A stretch of DNA of 64,000 bases from Lysobacter_K sp043738095 (GTDB lineage Bacteria > Pseudomonadota > Gammaproteobacteria > Xanthomonadales > Xanthomonadaceae), in contig JAYSZI010000076.1 in assembly GCA_043738095.1 (NCBI GenBank), forward strand, positions 10,676 to 74,675, written 5' to 3'. Each line of letters begins with the position of its first letter. Position 1 is the stretch's first letter. The notes beneath the pieces are model-generated. The model was given only the letters and a program-made list of their open reading frames with translations. It was not told where the DNA came from and made no database searches. The position numbers were made by a program, and so were the translations under genes. This document shows, piece after piece, positions 1 to 9,696 of this stretch.

Positions 1-1
1 C

Positions 2-616
2 GAAAACATATCGTCGCAAGACCTGGAGTTGGACCAGGAGCTGGTCCGGCGTGTCCAGCGTGGCGACAGCACGGCGTTCGATGCGCTGGTACGCAAGTAC
101 CAGCATCGGATCATCGGGCTGATCGGACGCTACATCGCCGACTGGAGCGAATGCCAGGATGTAGCCCAGGAGACGTTCCTGCGCGCGTACCGTGCGTTGG
201 GCAACTTCCGTGGCGATGCGCAGTTCTATACGTGGTTGCACCGGATCGCCGTGAATACAGCCAAGAACCATCTCGTTGCCCAGAACCGCCGGCCGCCCAG
301 CGACGATATCGACGCCGGCGACGCCGAGCAGTTCGATACCGGCATCCGCTTGCGCAACAACGACACCCCCGAACATGAGCTGCTGCGGCAGGAAATCGAA
401 CAAACCGTGGTGCGGGTGGTCGAAGCGCTGCCGGAGGAGTTGCGCTCGGCGATCACTTTGCGTGAGGTCGAGGGGCTCAGCTACGACGAGATTGCCGCCC
501 AGATGGGTTGCCCGATTGGCACGGTGCGCTCGCGCATTTTCCGGGCGCGCGAGGCGATCGATGCCGAGCTTAAACCCTTGCTGGATAACGACGACACCCG
601 GGAGCGCAGTCACTGA
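2..616 (+). CDS. rpoE: RNA polymerase ECF sigma factor RpoE/AlgU (5' end uncertain)
   Basis: Envelope-stress sigma factor of the RpoE/AlgU group, which directs RNA polymerase to the periplasmic-stress regulon. Region 2 (DALVRKYQHRI, DVAQETFLRAYRAL, FYTWLHRIAVNTAKN) and region 4 (LPEELRSAITLREVEGLSY, GCPIGTVRSRIFRARE) are both complete. The reading frame stays open to the left edge of the window. A TTG at 29 gives 195 aa, but the codons before it (DLEL) look like coding sequence, so the true start may lie just outside. It is followed with a one-base overlap by its anti-sigma gene and then the protease gene, the order expected of an rpoE-rseA-mucD unit. Confidence 0.93.
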   Translation, partial: ENISSQDLELDQELVRRVQRGDSTAFDALVRKYQHRIIGLIGRYIADWSECQDVAQETFLRAYRALGNFRGDAQFYTWLHRIAVNTAKNHLVAQNRRPPSDDIDAGDAEQFDTGIRLRNNDTPEHELLRQEIEQTVVRVVEALPEELRSAITLREVEGLSYDEIAAQMGCPIGTVRSRIFRAREAIDAELKPLLDNDDTRERSH

Positions 617-1506
617 TGATGTCCCAACCCCACACCGATCCCGAGCGGGAAACCCTCAGCGCGCTGTTCGACGGCGAACTGCAGGGCGATGCCGCGCGTT
701 TTGCACTCAAGCGTCTCGGCCATGACGCGCAATGGCGACACGCGCTGGGCAACTGGCAGTTGCTCGGCGATGCCTTGCGCGGGCAAGCCAGCGTTGCTGC
801 GCCCTGCGGCTTTGCCGCACGCGTGGCGGCGGCAGTAGCGGTTGAGCCGGTGCCGGTCGCTGCAGCGGAGCCGGTGTCGACGATGGGATCGAGCGCGCCT
901 GCCGCTTCGCGGTTCCGGCGCAAGTGGTTCGGTGGCGCGGCATTGGCTGCGTCAGTGGCGATGGTGGCGATGTTCGTAGCGCGACCGTTTTCGCAAGACC
1001 CGGCCGTGGCGCCCGGATCGACGACGCCAGCGCTCACCGAACTCGCTATTGCACCCAATGCGGCCTCCGCCGAGGGTCCCACTCACGTGAAGCCTGCAGC
1101 TGCCAGCGCGCTGCAGTTGAGCGGCGCGGCGGTAGCCGTCGCCGCGGTGCCGCGCCGTGCCGACGAGCGTCTATCGCGCGGACAAAGCCAGCGCGCTGCC
1201 TTGCGGGCGTCGAAGCGACAACAGCTGCCTACTCCGGCTGTTGCCCGTGCGAGCACGCCAACCGCGATGGCGATTAATGAGGCGGGGCAGGCGTCTGACG
1301 TCAATCCCTTCAACCCGGTCCAGACCGAGGTCGTGGTGCGACCGTGGCCGCGCGCCGTGCTGCCAGGCGCGCCTGCGGCTGGCGCGTTTACCGCCAGCTA
1401 CGGCGGCACCGGCAGTTCGCCATCGTTCTATCCATTCGAACCGCGGTTACCCCACGCTGACGACGCGACGCCGGGCCAAATCAACGCGGACAACCAGCGC
1501 CCTTGA
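616..1506 (+). CDS. rseA: Anti-sigma-E factor RseA/MucA-like
   Basis: Inner-membrane anti-sigma factor expected to hold RpoE inactive until regulated proteolysis. Residues 8-50 (ETLSALFDGELQ, HALGNWQLLGDALRG) match the RseA N-terminal sigma-binding domain. A single membrane segment follows at about residues 110-125 (GGAALAASVAMVAMFVA), and the remaining ~170 residues, rich in Ala and Pro, would be periplasmic. The start codon overlaps the rpoE stop (TGATG), implying translational coupling. At 296 aa it is longer than E. coli RseA (216 aa); the extra length is in the low-complexity periplasmic tail. No RseB-like gene is present; the next gene is the protease. Confidence 0.88.
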   Translation: MMSQPHTDPERETLSALFDGELQGDAARFALKRLGHDAQWRHALGNWQLLGDALRGQASVAAPCGFAARVAAAVAVEPVPVAAAEPVSTMGSSAPAASRFRRKWFGGAALAASVAMVAMFVARPFSQDPAVAPGSTTPALTELAIAPNAASAEGPTHVKPAAASALQLSGAAVAVAAVPRRADERLSRGQSQRAALRASKRQQLPTPAVARASTPTAMAINEAGQASDVNPFNPVQTEVVVRPWPRAVLPGAPAAGAFTASYGGTGSSPSFYPFEPRLPHADDATPGQINADNQRP

Positions 1507-1574
1507 TCACGGCGTGCAGCTGGCCACCGGCAGTACAGTCCCATCCCTAGCAATCCACCCTGGAGGCCGATTCC

Positions 1575-3104
1575 ATGAACCGACCATTTCGCGCCATCGC
1601 CTTGTGCGGCCTGATCGCCGCCGCCTTGCCGGTGGCCTGTACCGCCCAGCCGCCCAATGCCGCGGCGTTGCCGGTGCCGTCCACCGCGCCGCCGGCGGTG
1701 TCGATGGTGTCCGGGCTGCCCGACTTCACCAATCTTGTGCAGCAAGTGGGACCGGCCGTGGTCAACGTCAGCGCCGAAATGGCGCCGCGACGCGCGATGC
1801 GCGGGCAGCTGCCGGATGAGGCGCAGATCCCGGAATTCTTCCGGCGCTTCTTCGGTGACGAGATGCCCATGCCGGGTGGCCCCGGTGGCCCGCCGCAGGG
1901 CCCCGGCAGGCCGCAGGGGCGCGGCACATCACTAGGCACCGGATTCCTGATTTCCGACGACGGTTATGTGCTGACCAATCACCATGTCGTCGATGGCGCC
2001 AGCAGCGTCACTGTCAAGCTGTCGGACCGTCGCGAATTCAAGGCCACGGTGGTCGGTAGCGATCAGCAATCGGACGTCGCGCTGCTCAAGATCGACGGCA
2101 AGGGTCTGCCGGCGTTGCGCACGGGAAATTCCAATCAGCTCAAGCCCGGGCAGTGGGTGGTCGCGATCGGCTCGCCGTTCGGGCTCGATCATTCGGTCAC
2201 TGCCGGCATCGTCAGCGCCGTGGGCCGCAACAATCCGTATGCCGATCAGCGCTATGTGCCGTTCATCCAGACCGATGTCGCGATCAATCGCGGCAATTCC
2301 GGGGGGCCGCTGCTCAATACCAAAGGCGAAGTGGTCGGGATCAATTCGCAGATCTTCTCCAACTCGGGGGGCTACATGGGCGTGAGCTTCGCGATCCCGA
2401 TCGACGTCGCCATGAACGCAGTGCAGCAGCTGCGCTCGACCGGCAAGGTCACCCGCGGGCAGTTGGGCGTGGTTGTGCAGCCGATGACGAGCGACGACGC
2501 GCGCGCGCTCGGTTTGCCCGATTCCGATGGCGCGCTGGTCGCCGATGTCGGCGCCGACAGCGCGGCGGCCAAAGCCGGCATCCAGCGTATGGACGTGATC
2601 CGCGCGATCAATGGCAAGCCGGTGATTGCGTCGAGCGACCTGCCGCCGCTGATCGGGGCGATGGTGCCGGGGTCGCGCGCCAAGGTGACGGTGTTCCGCA
2701 ACGGCAAGCCGCAGGAGTTGACCGTGGTGTTGGGCGAACTTGAAGAAGCGTTCGCCGGCGGCGCCAGCACGCAGCCCGGCCCCGGCGCCGAGCCGGCACT
2801 GCCTGAGCGCGCGAATGCGCTGGGCTTGGTCGGTCGGGACATCGCCGCGGGTGACCGCCAGCGCCTTGGGTTGAAGCCGGATGAGGGCGTGCTGCTCGCC
2901 GGTGTCAACGGCGACGCCGCACGGGAAGCGGGTCTGCAACCGGGTGACGTGGTGCTCCAGGTCGGCCGTACTTCGGTCGGGACCACGGCCGCGCTCAATC
3001 GTGAACTGGCCAGCGTCAGGCCCGGCCAGCCGGTGATGCTGCTGGTACGTCGCGGCACCGGCACCCAGTTCATCACGGTGACGGCGGACGCCGCTACCGG
3101 CTGA
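1575..3104 (+). CDS. mucD: Periplasmic serine endoprotease DegP/MucD
   Basis: HtrA-family protease and quality-control factor of the periplasm, normally in the RpoE regulon. It has an N-terminal signal peptide (residues 1-25), a Pro/Gly-rich linker at about 95-115, then a trypsin-like domain with the triad His (TNHHVVDGA), Asp (QSDVALLKIDG) and Ser (NRGNSGGPL). Two PDZ domains follow (GQLGVVVQPM..., LGLVGRDIAAGD...). Length 509 aa is normal for the family. A TGGAGG Shine-Dalgarno sequence sits just before the ATG. It lies 68 bp after rseA and is probably co-transcribed with it. Confidence 0.95.
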   Translation: MNRPFRAIALCGLIAAALPVACTAQPPNAAALPVPSTAPPAVSMVSGLPDFTNLVQQVGPAVVNVSAEMAPRRAMRGQLPDEAQIPEFFRRFFGDEMPMPGGPGGPPQGPGRPQGRGTSLGTGFLISDDGYVLTNHHVVDGASSVTVKLSDRREFKATVVGSDQQSDVALLKIDGKGLPALRTGNSNQLKPGQWVVAIGSPFGLDHSVTAGIVSAVGRNNPYADQRYVPFIQTDVAINRGNSGGPLLNTKGEVVGINSQIFSNSGGYMGVSFAIPIDVAMNAVQQLRSTGKVTRGQLGVVVQPMTSDDARALGLPDSDGALVADVGADSAAAKAGIQRMDVIRAINGKPVIASSDLPPLIGAMVPGSRAKVTVFRNGKPQELTVVLGELEEAFAGGASTQPGPGAEPALPERANALGLVGRDIAAGDRQRLGLKPDEGVLLAGVNGDAAREAGLQPGDVVLQVGRTSVGTTAALNRELASVRPGQPVMLLVRRGTGTQFITVTADAATG

Positions 3105-3164
3105 CTGGACGAACCTGCGCGCGCCCCTCGACCGCGTTCCGCAGGTCGGGGGGCACGTTGCGTA

Positions 3165-3173
3165 TGCGATAAT
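3165..3173 (+). promoter_or_regulatory. Possible extended -10 promoter element for lepA
   Basis: TG-N-GATAAT is an extended -10 match about 44 bp before the lepA start, in the 112-bp space after mucD. No good -35 hexamer is visible at 16-18 bp spacing, so this is a tentative call from sequence only. Confidence 0.35.
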
Positions 3174-3216
3174 CCCGCGTTATTTCATCGATTTAGCGCG
3201 AGCCGACGCGTACCGC

Positions 3217-5010
<1,794 letters not shown>

Positions 5011-5075
5011 CACCGCCAAGTCGGAAGCCACAACGCCGTTGACCCAGGGTCGACGGCAAGGGAGAGGTAACAGGT

Positions 5076-5867
5076 ATGGTTTGGTTTGAAACCGCATTGG
5101 TGGTGCTGACGGCATTCACGGGGCTGGTCTGGCTGCTCGACAAGCTCTATTTCGCCAAGCGCCGCGCTGCTGCTGAAGGCTTGCTCGACGAGGGCAAGGA
5201 ACCGGTGCTCATCGATTATTCGAAGGCGTTCTTCCCGGTGCTGCTGGTCGTGCTGGTGTTGCGCAGCTTTATCGCCGAGCCGTTCCGTATCCCGTCCAAC
5301 TCGATGATGCCGACGCTGTTGACCGGCGACTTCATCCTGGTTAACAAGTTCGTCTACGGCCTGCGCCTGCCGATCAGCAACAAGAAGTTTATTGCGCTAG
5401 GCGAGCCCCGACGCGGGGACGTAGTGGTGTTCCGCCCGCCGCATCATCCCGACCAGGACTGGATCAAGCGCGTGGTCGGCTTGCCGGGCGATCAGGTCGG
5501 CTACCACGACAATCAAGTCACGGTAAACGGCGAGGTATTGGCCTACGCCCCGCTCGGGCTCTACAACGGCAAGGGCAACGGCGCCGAGATGAGTGGTGCC
5601 GATGAATTTCGTGAGGATCTGCCCGGGCGCTCGCACCGGGTGCTCGAGCGCACCGACTCGCCGTTTCTGGATCAAGGCGAGGGCGATTGGCAGGTGCCGC
5701 CGGGTCATTATTTCGTGATGGGCGACAACCGCGACAACAGCGAGGACAGCCGGTACTGGGAAACGCACTTCCTGCCTGAGCGAAACCTGCGCGGCAAGGC
5801 GTTCCTGATTTGGATGAACATCGATGGCGGCATCGATACCTCGCGCATTGGCAGTCGGATCGAGTGA
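5076..5867 (+). CDS. lepB: Signal peptidase I
   Basis: Inner-membrane endopeptidase that removes signal peptides from exported proteins. Two N-terminal membrane segments (about residues 3-24 and 51-68) precede the catalytic periplasmic domain. The Ser/Lys dyad is Ser76 in PSNSMMPT and Lys131 in DWIKRVVGLPGD; the box E motif GDNRDNSEDSR is also present. Length 263 aa is normal. A GGGAGAGG Shine-Dalgarno sequence precedes the ATG. It is followed by a small DUF4845 membrane protein and rnc, a conserved order. Confidence 0.97.
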   Translation: MVWFETALVVLTAFTGLVWLLDKLYFAKRRAAAEGLLDEGKEPVLIDYSKAFFPVLLVVLVLRSFIAEPFRIPSNSMMPTLLTGDFILVNKFVYGLRLPISNKKFIALGEPRRGDVVVFRPPHHPDQDWIKRVVGLPGDQVGYHDNQVTVNGEVLAYAPLGLYNGKGNGAEMSGADEFREDLPGRSHRVLERTDSPFLDQGEGDWQVPPGHYFVMGDNRDNSEDSRYWETHFLPERNLRGKAFLIWMNIDGGIDTSRIGSRIE

Positions 5868-5951
5868 TGGGGCGCGCTGCGACCCCCAGCGGTGGTAGTG
5901 TTTCCGGGGCGGGGTCCCGCGACCTGTTTTAGTGACTGGGGGAAGATCGAT

Positions 5952-6332
5952 ATGAAGCGTACGCAGCGTGGCATGACCCTGATCGGGTTCGTTATGGTGT
6001 TGGCCGTGGTCGGGGTGTTCATCTACATGGGCATGAAGTTGATCCCGATGTATTCCGAGTATTACGCGGTCAAGCAGGCGCTAGCCGGTATGGCAAATGA
6101 CCCCGGCATCACCCAGAACGCGCCGGAGAAGATCAAGGACCTGTTCTTCCGTCGAATGAATGTCAGCTACGCCGAGAACATCAAGCCCGCGGATGTCAAG
6201 ATCGTCCGCAAGGACGAGGGGTATTTGATGACCGTGGATTACGAAGTGCGTAAGCCGCTGATTTCTAACTTAGATGTGATCGGCAAGTTCCATGCTGAGA
6301 AGGATCTGCGACGCGGCGCCGCCGTTGAGTGA
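5952..6332 (+). CDS. DUF4845 small membrane protein
   Basis: A 126-aa protein of the DUF4845 family, typically encoded between lepB and rnc; its function is not established. The start at 5952 is chosen because it follows a GGGGGAAG Shine-Dalgarno sequence and opens directly on a single membrane anchor (residues 8-27, MTLIGFVMVLAVVGVFIYMG). The opening resembles type IV pilin-like N termini but lacks a clear GFTLIE motif. The rest is soluble and probably periplasmic. The end overlaps the rnc start by 41 bases, so translation is probably coupled. Confidence 0.85.
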   Translation: MKRTQRGMTLIGFVMVLAVVGVFIYMGMKLIPMYSEYYAVKQALAGMANDPGITQNAPEKIKDLFFRRMNVSYAENIKPADVKIVRKDEGYLMTVDYEVRKPLISNLDVIGKFHAEKDLRRGAAVE

Positions 6333-6999
6333 TCGCATTGGTCACCGCTTCACGCAACCGGGTCTGCTGGCGCAGGCGCTGACTCATCGCAGTGCCGGCG
6401 CGCCGCACAACGAGCGCTTGGAATTTCTCGGCGACGCGCTGGTCAACCTGTTCGTCGCCGAGGCGCTGTACGCACGCTGGCCCAAGGCCGATGAGGGGGC
6501 ATTGACCCGCGCTCGCGCCGAGCTGGTCCGCGAATCCGCGCTGGCCCTGATCGCGCGCGAACTGGAACTGGGATCACGGCTGACCTTGGGTCCGGGCGAG
6601 ATGAAATCCGGTGGCCACCGCCGCGATTCGATCCTGGCCGACGCGGTGGAAGCGCTGGTTGCGGCGATCTACCTCGATACGGATTTCAGCACCTGCCGCG
6701 CCGCGGTGCTGCCTTGGTTCGAGCCCGCGATGGCCGCGCTGCCACCGCCGCACAAGGTCAGCAAGGACGCCAAGACACGTCTGCAGGAATGGCTGCAAGG
6801 GCGGCACAAGGCCCTGCCGATCTACACCCTGTTATCGGAAACCGGCGAAGAGCACCTCAAGGTGTTTCGTGTGAGCTGCACGCTCGCGCTGCCTGAGATC
6901 GTGACCGAAGGCGAGAGCCATTCACGTCGCGCGGCCGAGCAACTGGCGGCGGAGGCGGCCATGCAACATCTGGGGAACCTGGACATCGCGACGCCCTAA
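6292..6999 (+). CDS. rnc: Ribonuclease III
   Basis: Double-strand-specific endoribonuclease that processes rRNA precursors and some mRNAs. The signature NERLEFLGDALVNLF and the acidic DAVEALVAAIYLD motif form the Mg2+ active site; a C-terminal dsRNA-binding domain (DAKTRLQEWLQ... to the end) follows. Length 235 aa. The ATG start lies inside the preceding DUF4845 gene; a TTG at 6325 is an alternative start that would avoid most of that overlap. It is followed 55 bp later by era. Confidence 0.96.
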   Translation: MLRRICDAAPPLSDRIGHRFTQPGLLAQALTHRSAGAPHNERLEFLGDALVNLFVAEALYARWPKADEGALTRARAELVRESALALIARELELGSRLTLGPGEMKSGGHRRDSILADAVEALVAAIYLDTDFSTCRAAVLPWFEPAMAALPPPHKVSKDAKTRLQEWLQGRHKALPIYTLLSETGEEHLKVFRVSCTLALPEIVTEGESHSRRAAEQLAAEAAMQHLGNLDIATP

Positions 7000-7042
7000 A
7001 CTGAGCGGTCCCCATGGGCAGCCTCGGCGCGCGCGCAGTCGT

Positions 7043-7048
7043 TACAAT
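7043..7048 (+). promoter_or_regulatory. -10 hexamer for a possible leaderless era transcript
   Basis: TACAAT (5 of 6 match to TATAAT) ends exactly six bases before the era ATG, which places the expected +1 on the A of the start codon. No convincing -35 hexamer is seen. Readthrough from rnc is also possible. Confidence 0.4.
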
Positions 7049-7054
7049 CACCTG

Positions 7055-7963
7055 ATGAATACCCACGCCTATCGCGCCGGACACGTCGCCGTCCTCGGCC
7101 GCCCGAATGTCGGCAAATCGACGCTGGTCAACGCCCTGGTCGGCGCCAAGGTGAGTATCGTCTCCCCACGGCCGCAGACCACGCGCCACCGCCTGCTCGG
7201 CATCGCCACATTCCCCGACGCCCAGCTGCTGCTGGTCGATACCCCCGGTATCCACCGAGAGCAGGGCAAGTCCACCGCTTCGGCCATGCACCGCTGGATG
7301 AACCGCGCCGCCCATGGCGCGCTGGAAGGCGTCGACGTGGCCGTATTGGTGGTCCGTGCCGGCCAGTGGACCGATGCCGACACATTCGTCTACGAAGCCC
7401 TGCGCACGGGCGGCGTGCCGGTGGTGCTGGTGGTCAACCAGATCGACCGCGTGCGCGACAAGACGGAGTTGCTGCCGTACCTGGCGCATGTCAGCGAGGG
7501 CCGGGAGTTCGCCGACGTACACCCTGTGTCCGCGCTCAAGCGCAAGGGGCTCGAAGCACTGGTGAAAACGGTAACGCAATACCTGCCGGAGCAGCCCGCG
7601 CTGTACGGCGAGGACGAGATCACCGACAAGAGCCAGCGTTTCCTCGCCGGGGAGATGGTGCGCGAGCAGCTGATGCGCCAGCTCGGCGAGGAGCTGCCGT
7701 ATGCCACCACCGTCGAGATCGAAAGTTTTTCCGTCGATGGCAGCATGTTGCGCATAGGTGCAGTGATCTGGGTCGAACGCGATGGCCAGAAAGCGATCGT
7801 GATCGGCAAGGGTGGCGAGCGCCTGCGCGAGATCGGTTCGAAGGCGCGCCTGCAGATGGAGCGTCTTTTCGGCGCCAAGGTATTTCTCGAAACCTGGGTG
7901 CGCGTGCGCGAGGGCTGGTCCGACGATGAGGCGGCGTTGCGGGCATTCGGATATCACGACTAG
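7055..7963 (+). CDS. era: GTPase Era
   Basis: Essential small-subunit assembly GTPase that binds the 3' end of 16S rRNA. G1 GRPNVGKST, G3 DTPGIH and G4 NQIDR are present, followed by a KH domain (VIGKGGERLREIGSKAR) near residue 250. Length 302 aa. No Shine-Dalgarno sequence is visible before the ATG, which fits the leaderless promoter suggested upstream. A palindromic repeat fills the space between its stop codon and recO. Confidence 0.97.
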   Translation: MNTHAYRAGHVAVLGRPNVGKSTLVNALVGAKVSIVSPRPQTTRHRLLGIATFPDAQLLLVDTPGIHREQGKSTASAMHRWMNRAAHGALEGVDVAVLVVRAGQWTDADTFVYEALRTGGVPVVLVVNQIDRVRDKTELLPYLAHVSEGREFADVHPVSALKRKGLEALVKTVTQYLPEQPALYGEDEITDKSQRFLAGEMVREQLMRQLGEELPYATTVEIESFSVDGSMLRIGAVIWVERDGQKAIVIGKGGERLREIGSKARLQMERLFGAKVFLETWVRVREGWSDDEAALRAFGYHD

Positions 7964-8120
7964 AAGCGGGGAGTGAGCAGCGGGAAAGGGGAATACGGAA
8001 TGCAAGCGTTCAAGCCGCGGGTTGTTAATCGTTCCTTGCCATTTTCTGGAGCAACCAGCCTGTCGGCTGGTCTCGTACCGCCCATTCCCTATTCCCCCTT
8101 TCCGCTTTTAATTCCCGCTT
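7964..8120. repeat. Palindromic intergenic repeat element between era and recO
   Basis: Two ~40-bp arms (7964-8003 and 8080-8120) form an imperfect inverted repeat with outermost ends AAGCGGG and CCCGCTT. Each arm carries a GGAATA-N-GGAATG-type block. Between them an inner perfect hairpin ACCAGCC-tgtc-GGCTGGT occupies 8054-8071. The element fills the era-recO gap almost exactly. It looks like a dispersed Xanthomonad intergenic repeat or a small non-autonomous element; as RNA it would also fold strongly. Confidence 0.7.
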
Positions 8121-8130
8121 AGCTCTTGGC

Positions 8131-8892
8131 ATGCGCTACACAGCCGAGCCCGCGTTCGTCCTGCACACGCGAGCTTGGCGCGAGACCAGTCTGCTGGTCG
8201 AGGTGTTGAGCGCCCAGCACGGCCGCGTCGGGTTGCTCGCGCGCGGCGTGCGCGGGCCGAAGCGGCAGGTGATGCGCGCGGCCTTGCAGCCGTCGCAGTC
8301 GATTCGATTCGATGCGGTGCAGCGAGGTGAGCTCGCGCAATTGATTGCTGCCGAGGCGCTCGATGCCGCGCCGCGATTGACCGGTGCAGCGATGCTGGCC
8401 GGCTTCTATCTCAACGAATTAACCCTGCGGCTGGTGCAACGGCAGGACCCGCAACCCGACGTGTTCGTTGCCTACGCGACAGTGCGCGAACGCTTGCGTG
8501 CGGATGAACCGCTGGCCTGGACGTTGCGCCGGTTCGAACGGGATCTGCTCGATGCGCTCGGGTTCGGCTTCGACTGGAGCCGCGACGGCGATGGACAGTC
8601 GATCGATCCTGCCGCTCGTTACCGCATCGACCCCGAGCACGGCGCCCGACGGGTGCTTAGCGACCGCGGTCACGGTGATCGCAGCAGCGCCGCTACAGGG
8701 CAGGCATTGCTCGCGCTCGCGCATGACACCCCTCCGTCGACGGCAGACTTGGCCAGCTTGCGGCGGTCGATACGCAGCGTGCTCGCGCACCACCTCGGAC
8801 CACGTGGGTTGAAGTCCTGGGAGATAGTCGGCGACCTAGCGCAGGTCGCGTCGCCGCGACCGCTGCTTCAGCCCGAGGATGGGGCGGACTGA
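8131..8892 (+). CDS. recO: DNA repair protein RecO
   Basis: Recombination mediator that helps load RecA onto SSB-coated single-stranded DNA in the RecFOR pathway. The N-terminal OB fold (AFVLHTRAWRETSLLVEVLS, GRVGLLARGVRGPKR) and C-terminal helical region are recognisable; length 253 aa is typical. It follows era, as in many proteobacteria. Its 3' end overlaps the convergent receiver-HPt gene by 25 bases. Confidence 0.93.
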   Translation: MRYTAEPAFVLHTRAWRETSLLVEVLSAQHGRVGLLARGVRGPKRQVMRAALQPSQSIRFDAVQRGELAQLIAAEALDAAPRLTGAAMLAGFYLNELTLRLVQRQDPQPDVFVAYATVRERLRADEPLAWTLRRFERDLLDALGFGFDWSRDGDGQSIDPAARYRIDPEHGARRVLSDRGHGDRSSAATGQALLALAHDTPPSTADLASLRRSIRSVLAHHLGPRGLKSWEIVGDLAQVASPRPLLQPEDGAD

Positions 8893-9647
8893 CCGTCCAG
8901 TGTCGGAAGCATGGCGGCATCCACAGACGGCGCCGCAGCCAGAGTGTCTTCGGCGGCCTCGTCGAAGCGGGTCAGCAGCTCCGGCGAATCAGCTTGCAGG
9001 GATAGCGCCTTTGCCATCTCCCCCAAGCGCGCGGCGCCGACGAAGCCGCAACTGGCGCGCAACTTGTGCAGGGTGGCGCGCACGCCATCCAGGTCGCCAT
9101 CGCGTCCCGCGACAGCGATGCGTTCCCGCAGCCGCGGCAATTCGTCGACGAACAAGGCGCGCAACGTGGCGATATGCGCGCGGTTGCCGTTGAGTGCACG
9201 CGCGGCCGCGTCGTCGTCCCAGACCGGTTGTTTGCCCGTGGCCGCGAGCACTTGGCCGCCCCGGTGTTCGTCTCCCAACCCCAAAACTCGTCGTATCGAT
9301 GCCTGCACGGCTGCGGCGGGCAACGGCTTGACCAGCACCTCGAGGAAGCCAGCGGCGATCAGCGCATCGAGCGCGTCGCGTTCGCCCGTGGCCGTGTGCG
9401 CCAGTGCTGGGGTGTGCGGGTGGCCAGCCCGCAATTGCCGCAGCAGGTCGGCACCGGTGCCATCGGGCAGGTTCGCGTCGAACAGCCACAACCCGTAGTC
9501 CTGTGCCTGCGCCAACGACAACGCCGCGGCGAGGTTGTCCGCACTGTCGACTTCCGCCGGCATCGCGCGCACCGCGGCTGTAAGGAACGCCCGGCTGACC
9601 GGATCGTCCTCGACGAGCAACACACGAGGAACCTGATCGGAATTCAT
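8868..9647 (-). CDS. Response regulator receiver domain fused to HPt domain
   Basis: A two-domain phosphorelay protein. The N-terminal receiver has the acidic pocket (LLVEDD), phosphoacceptor Asp57 (LFDANLPDG), the Thr of AHTATG and the Lys of VKPL. A C-terminal histidine phosphotransfer domain follows with the likely acceptor His194 in LHKLRASCGFVGA. There is no kinase or output domain. The start at 9647 (MNSDQVPRV) is chosen because the receiver begins there; an in-frame ATG at 9662 is a close alternative. No partner histidine kinase lies in the window. It is divergent from the ydbH-like gene. Confidence 0.85.
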   Translation of the reverse strand: MNSDQVPRVLLVEDDPVSRAFLTAAVRAMPAEVDSADNLAAALSLAQAQDYGLWLFDANLPDGTGADLLRQLRAGHPHTPALAHTATGERDALDALIAAGFLEVLVKPLPAAAVQASIRRVLGLGDEHRGGQVLAATGKQPVWDDDAAARALNGNRAHIATLRALFVDELPRLRERIAVAGRDGDLDGVRATLHKLRASCGFVGAARLGEMAKALSLQADSPELLTRFDEAAEDTLAAAPSVDAAMLPTLDGQSAPSSG

Positions 9648-9684
9648 CGGCGGGGCCTTCATCGGCGAGCTTGCGTCCGCTGGG

Positions 9685-9690
9685 TATGCT
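9685..9690 (+). promoter_or_regulatory. -10 hexamer for a possible leaderless ydbH-like transcript
   Basis: TATGCT ends exactly six bases before the ATG at 9697, so +1 would be the A of the start codon. No strong -35 is seen. This also argues for 9697 rather than the in-frame TTG at 9691 as the start. Confidence 0.4.
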
Positions 9691-9696
9691 TTGCGC

